Source: Pedosphaera sp. (GTDB lineage: Bacteria; Verrucomicrobiota; Verrucomicrobiia; Limisphaerales; SXTU01). From it: a stretch of DNA of 14,757 bases. This document shows, one piece after another, positions 14,089 through 14,757 of the stretch (position 1 is the stretch's first letter; every line of letters begins with the position of its first letter). The position numbers and the translations under genes are program-made. Location: positions 1 to 14,757 of the forward strand of contig SIBB01000038.1 of assembly GCA_009695395.1 (NCBI GenBank), written 5' to 3'. Below the pieces are notes generated by a model. The model did not search any database and had not been told where the DNA came from. It saw only the letters and a list, made by a program, of their open reading frames with translations.

Positions 14089-14757
14089 CTATGTCGCAGC
14101 ATCCAAGGCCCGGACGGTGTAGCCGCCGGATTTCTCGTCGGCCTGGAGCTTGAGCGTCCCGCGCTTCTGCGCTTCGAGCAGGAGGTCGTTGAAGGAACGG
14201 AAGCCGTGGGCGCGCTCGTTGAATCCGGGATGCCGGCGCTTGATCGCCTGTTTGATCATGGAGCCCCAGATGGGTTCGTCCGCGCCGCGTTCCACGGTGA
14301 GGGCTTCGAGTGTTTCGCCGACGAGGTCGAATGCCTTTTCGAGTGAAGGTCCTTCGCCGCCTGCCGCCACGGGTCTGGCGGGGGATGCGCTGCTCGTGGT
14401 GCGGCGACGCCGCTGCGCGGGTTCTGCGCGCACCAAGTCGTCGTAGTAGATGAACTCGTCGCAGTTGTTGATAAACAGGTCGGAGGTCGAGTTCTTGACC
14501 CCGACGCCGATCACCGTCTTGGCGTTCTCGCGCAACTTGCTCACGAGGGGCGAGAAGTCCGAGTCGCCACTCAGGATGACGAAGGTGTCCACGTGGCCCT
14601 TGGTGTAACAAAGGTCGAGCGCGTCCACGACCATGCGGATGTCGGCGGAGTTCTTGCCTGACTGGCGGACGTGGGGAATCTCGATCAGCTCGAAGGCCGC
14701 CTCGTGCAGGCCGCGCTTGAAGTCCTTGTAGCGGTCGAAGTCGCAGTAAGCCTTCTT
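14089..14757 (-). CDS. NYN-domain (DUF88/LabA-like) protein with C-terminal OST-HTH/LOTUS domain, 5'-truncated
   Basis: The minus-strand frame runs from the window edge to TAG and encodes 222 residues; the N-terminus is outside. Residues 1 to about 110 are the end of a NYN domain, a PIN-like RNase fold. The conserved acidic residues are visible in KNSADIRMVVDALDL (D39, D45, D48) and in VILSGDSDFSPLVSKLRE (D65, D67). A low-complexity basic, Ser/Ala/Pro-rich linker (about 112-138) follows. An OST-HTH/LOTUS winged-helix domain occupies about 139-219 (LEKAFDLVGETLEAL, WGSMIKQAIKRRHPGFNE, GFRSFNDLLLEAQKRG). LOTUS domains bind RNA, including G-quadruplexes, so this architecture suggests an RNA-processing or RNA-decay protein. 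The internal ATG at 14634 is not the true start, because the NYN domain continues upstream of it. Confidence 0.9.
   Translation of the reverse strand, partial: KKAYCDFDRYKDFKRGLHEAAFELIEIPHVRQSGKNSADIRMVVDALDLCYTKGHVDTFVILSGDSDFSPLVSKLRENAKTVIGVGVKNSTSDLFINNCDEFIYYDDLVRAEPAQRRRRTTSSASPARPVAAGGEGPSLEKAFDLVGETLEALTVERGADEPIWGSMIKQAIKRRHPGFNERAHGFRSFNDLLLEAQKRGTLKLQADEKSGGYTVRALDAAT

Noticed and set aside
1..14757. tRNA, rRNA, CRISPR arrays, insertion sequences or phage genes.
   Set aside because: I saw no transposase motifs, terminal inverted repeats, evenly spaced repeats or structured RNA gene. Coding sequence fills nearly all of the window, and no gene-free stretch exceeds 300 bases.

Overview
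The window is a GC-rich, gene-dense stretch of bacterial chromosome. It holds eleven complete protein genes, two genes cut by the window edges, and one possible 13-codon leader cistron. I see no rRNA, tRNA, CRISPR array, transposase or phage gene. Several features suggest the Verrucomicrobiota or a close PVC relative: a single-chain SecD-SecF fusion behind yajC, a signal peptidase I with a large insertion, a small protein resembling DUF6941, and many start codons with no Shine-Dalgarno sequence. This placement is inference. No phylogenetic marker was aligned.

Layout. Bases 1-1527 (+) are the last three quarters of a YjhG/YagF-type sugar-acid dehydratase, followed by a small tandem-CBS protein (1617-2069, +). 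Next come lepA (elongation factor 4, 2337-4127, +) and lepB (signal peptidase I, 4212-5414, +), in the same order as the E. coli lepA-lepB operon. A 13-codon frame with a strong ribosome-binding site overlaps the lepA start. Converging on lepB from the other strand is a two-gene unit: a short-chain dehydrogenase resembling D-mannonate/fructuronate oxidoreductases (6784-7590, -) and, 26 bases downstream, a LarA-superfamily protein with the nickel-pincer residues (5459-6757, -). Divergent from it is a CobA-HemD fusion for uroporphyrinogen III synthesis and methylation (7732-9252, +). A Sec accessory unit follows, yajC (9434-9802, +) and secDF (9836-12397, +), then an Alx/TerC-type membrane protein (12483-13460, +) and a DUF6941-like protein (13562-13978, +). 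The right edge cuts a minus-strand NYN-domain nuclease-like protein with a C-terminal OST-HTH/LOTUS domain (14089-14757, -).

How the genes fit together. lepB, yajC and secDF all serve protein export: SecDF-YajC assists translocation and LepB removes signal peptides. lepA acts on ribosomes. The dehydratase and the SDR/LarA pair point to sugar-acid catabolism. The SDR/LarA pair is the most promising lead for new biochemistry, as a possible nickel-dependent sugar-acid epimerase coupled to an NAD(P)-dependent oxidoreductase. Most of the rest is conserved housekeeping, and I do not see a defence or mobile system.
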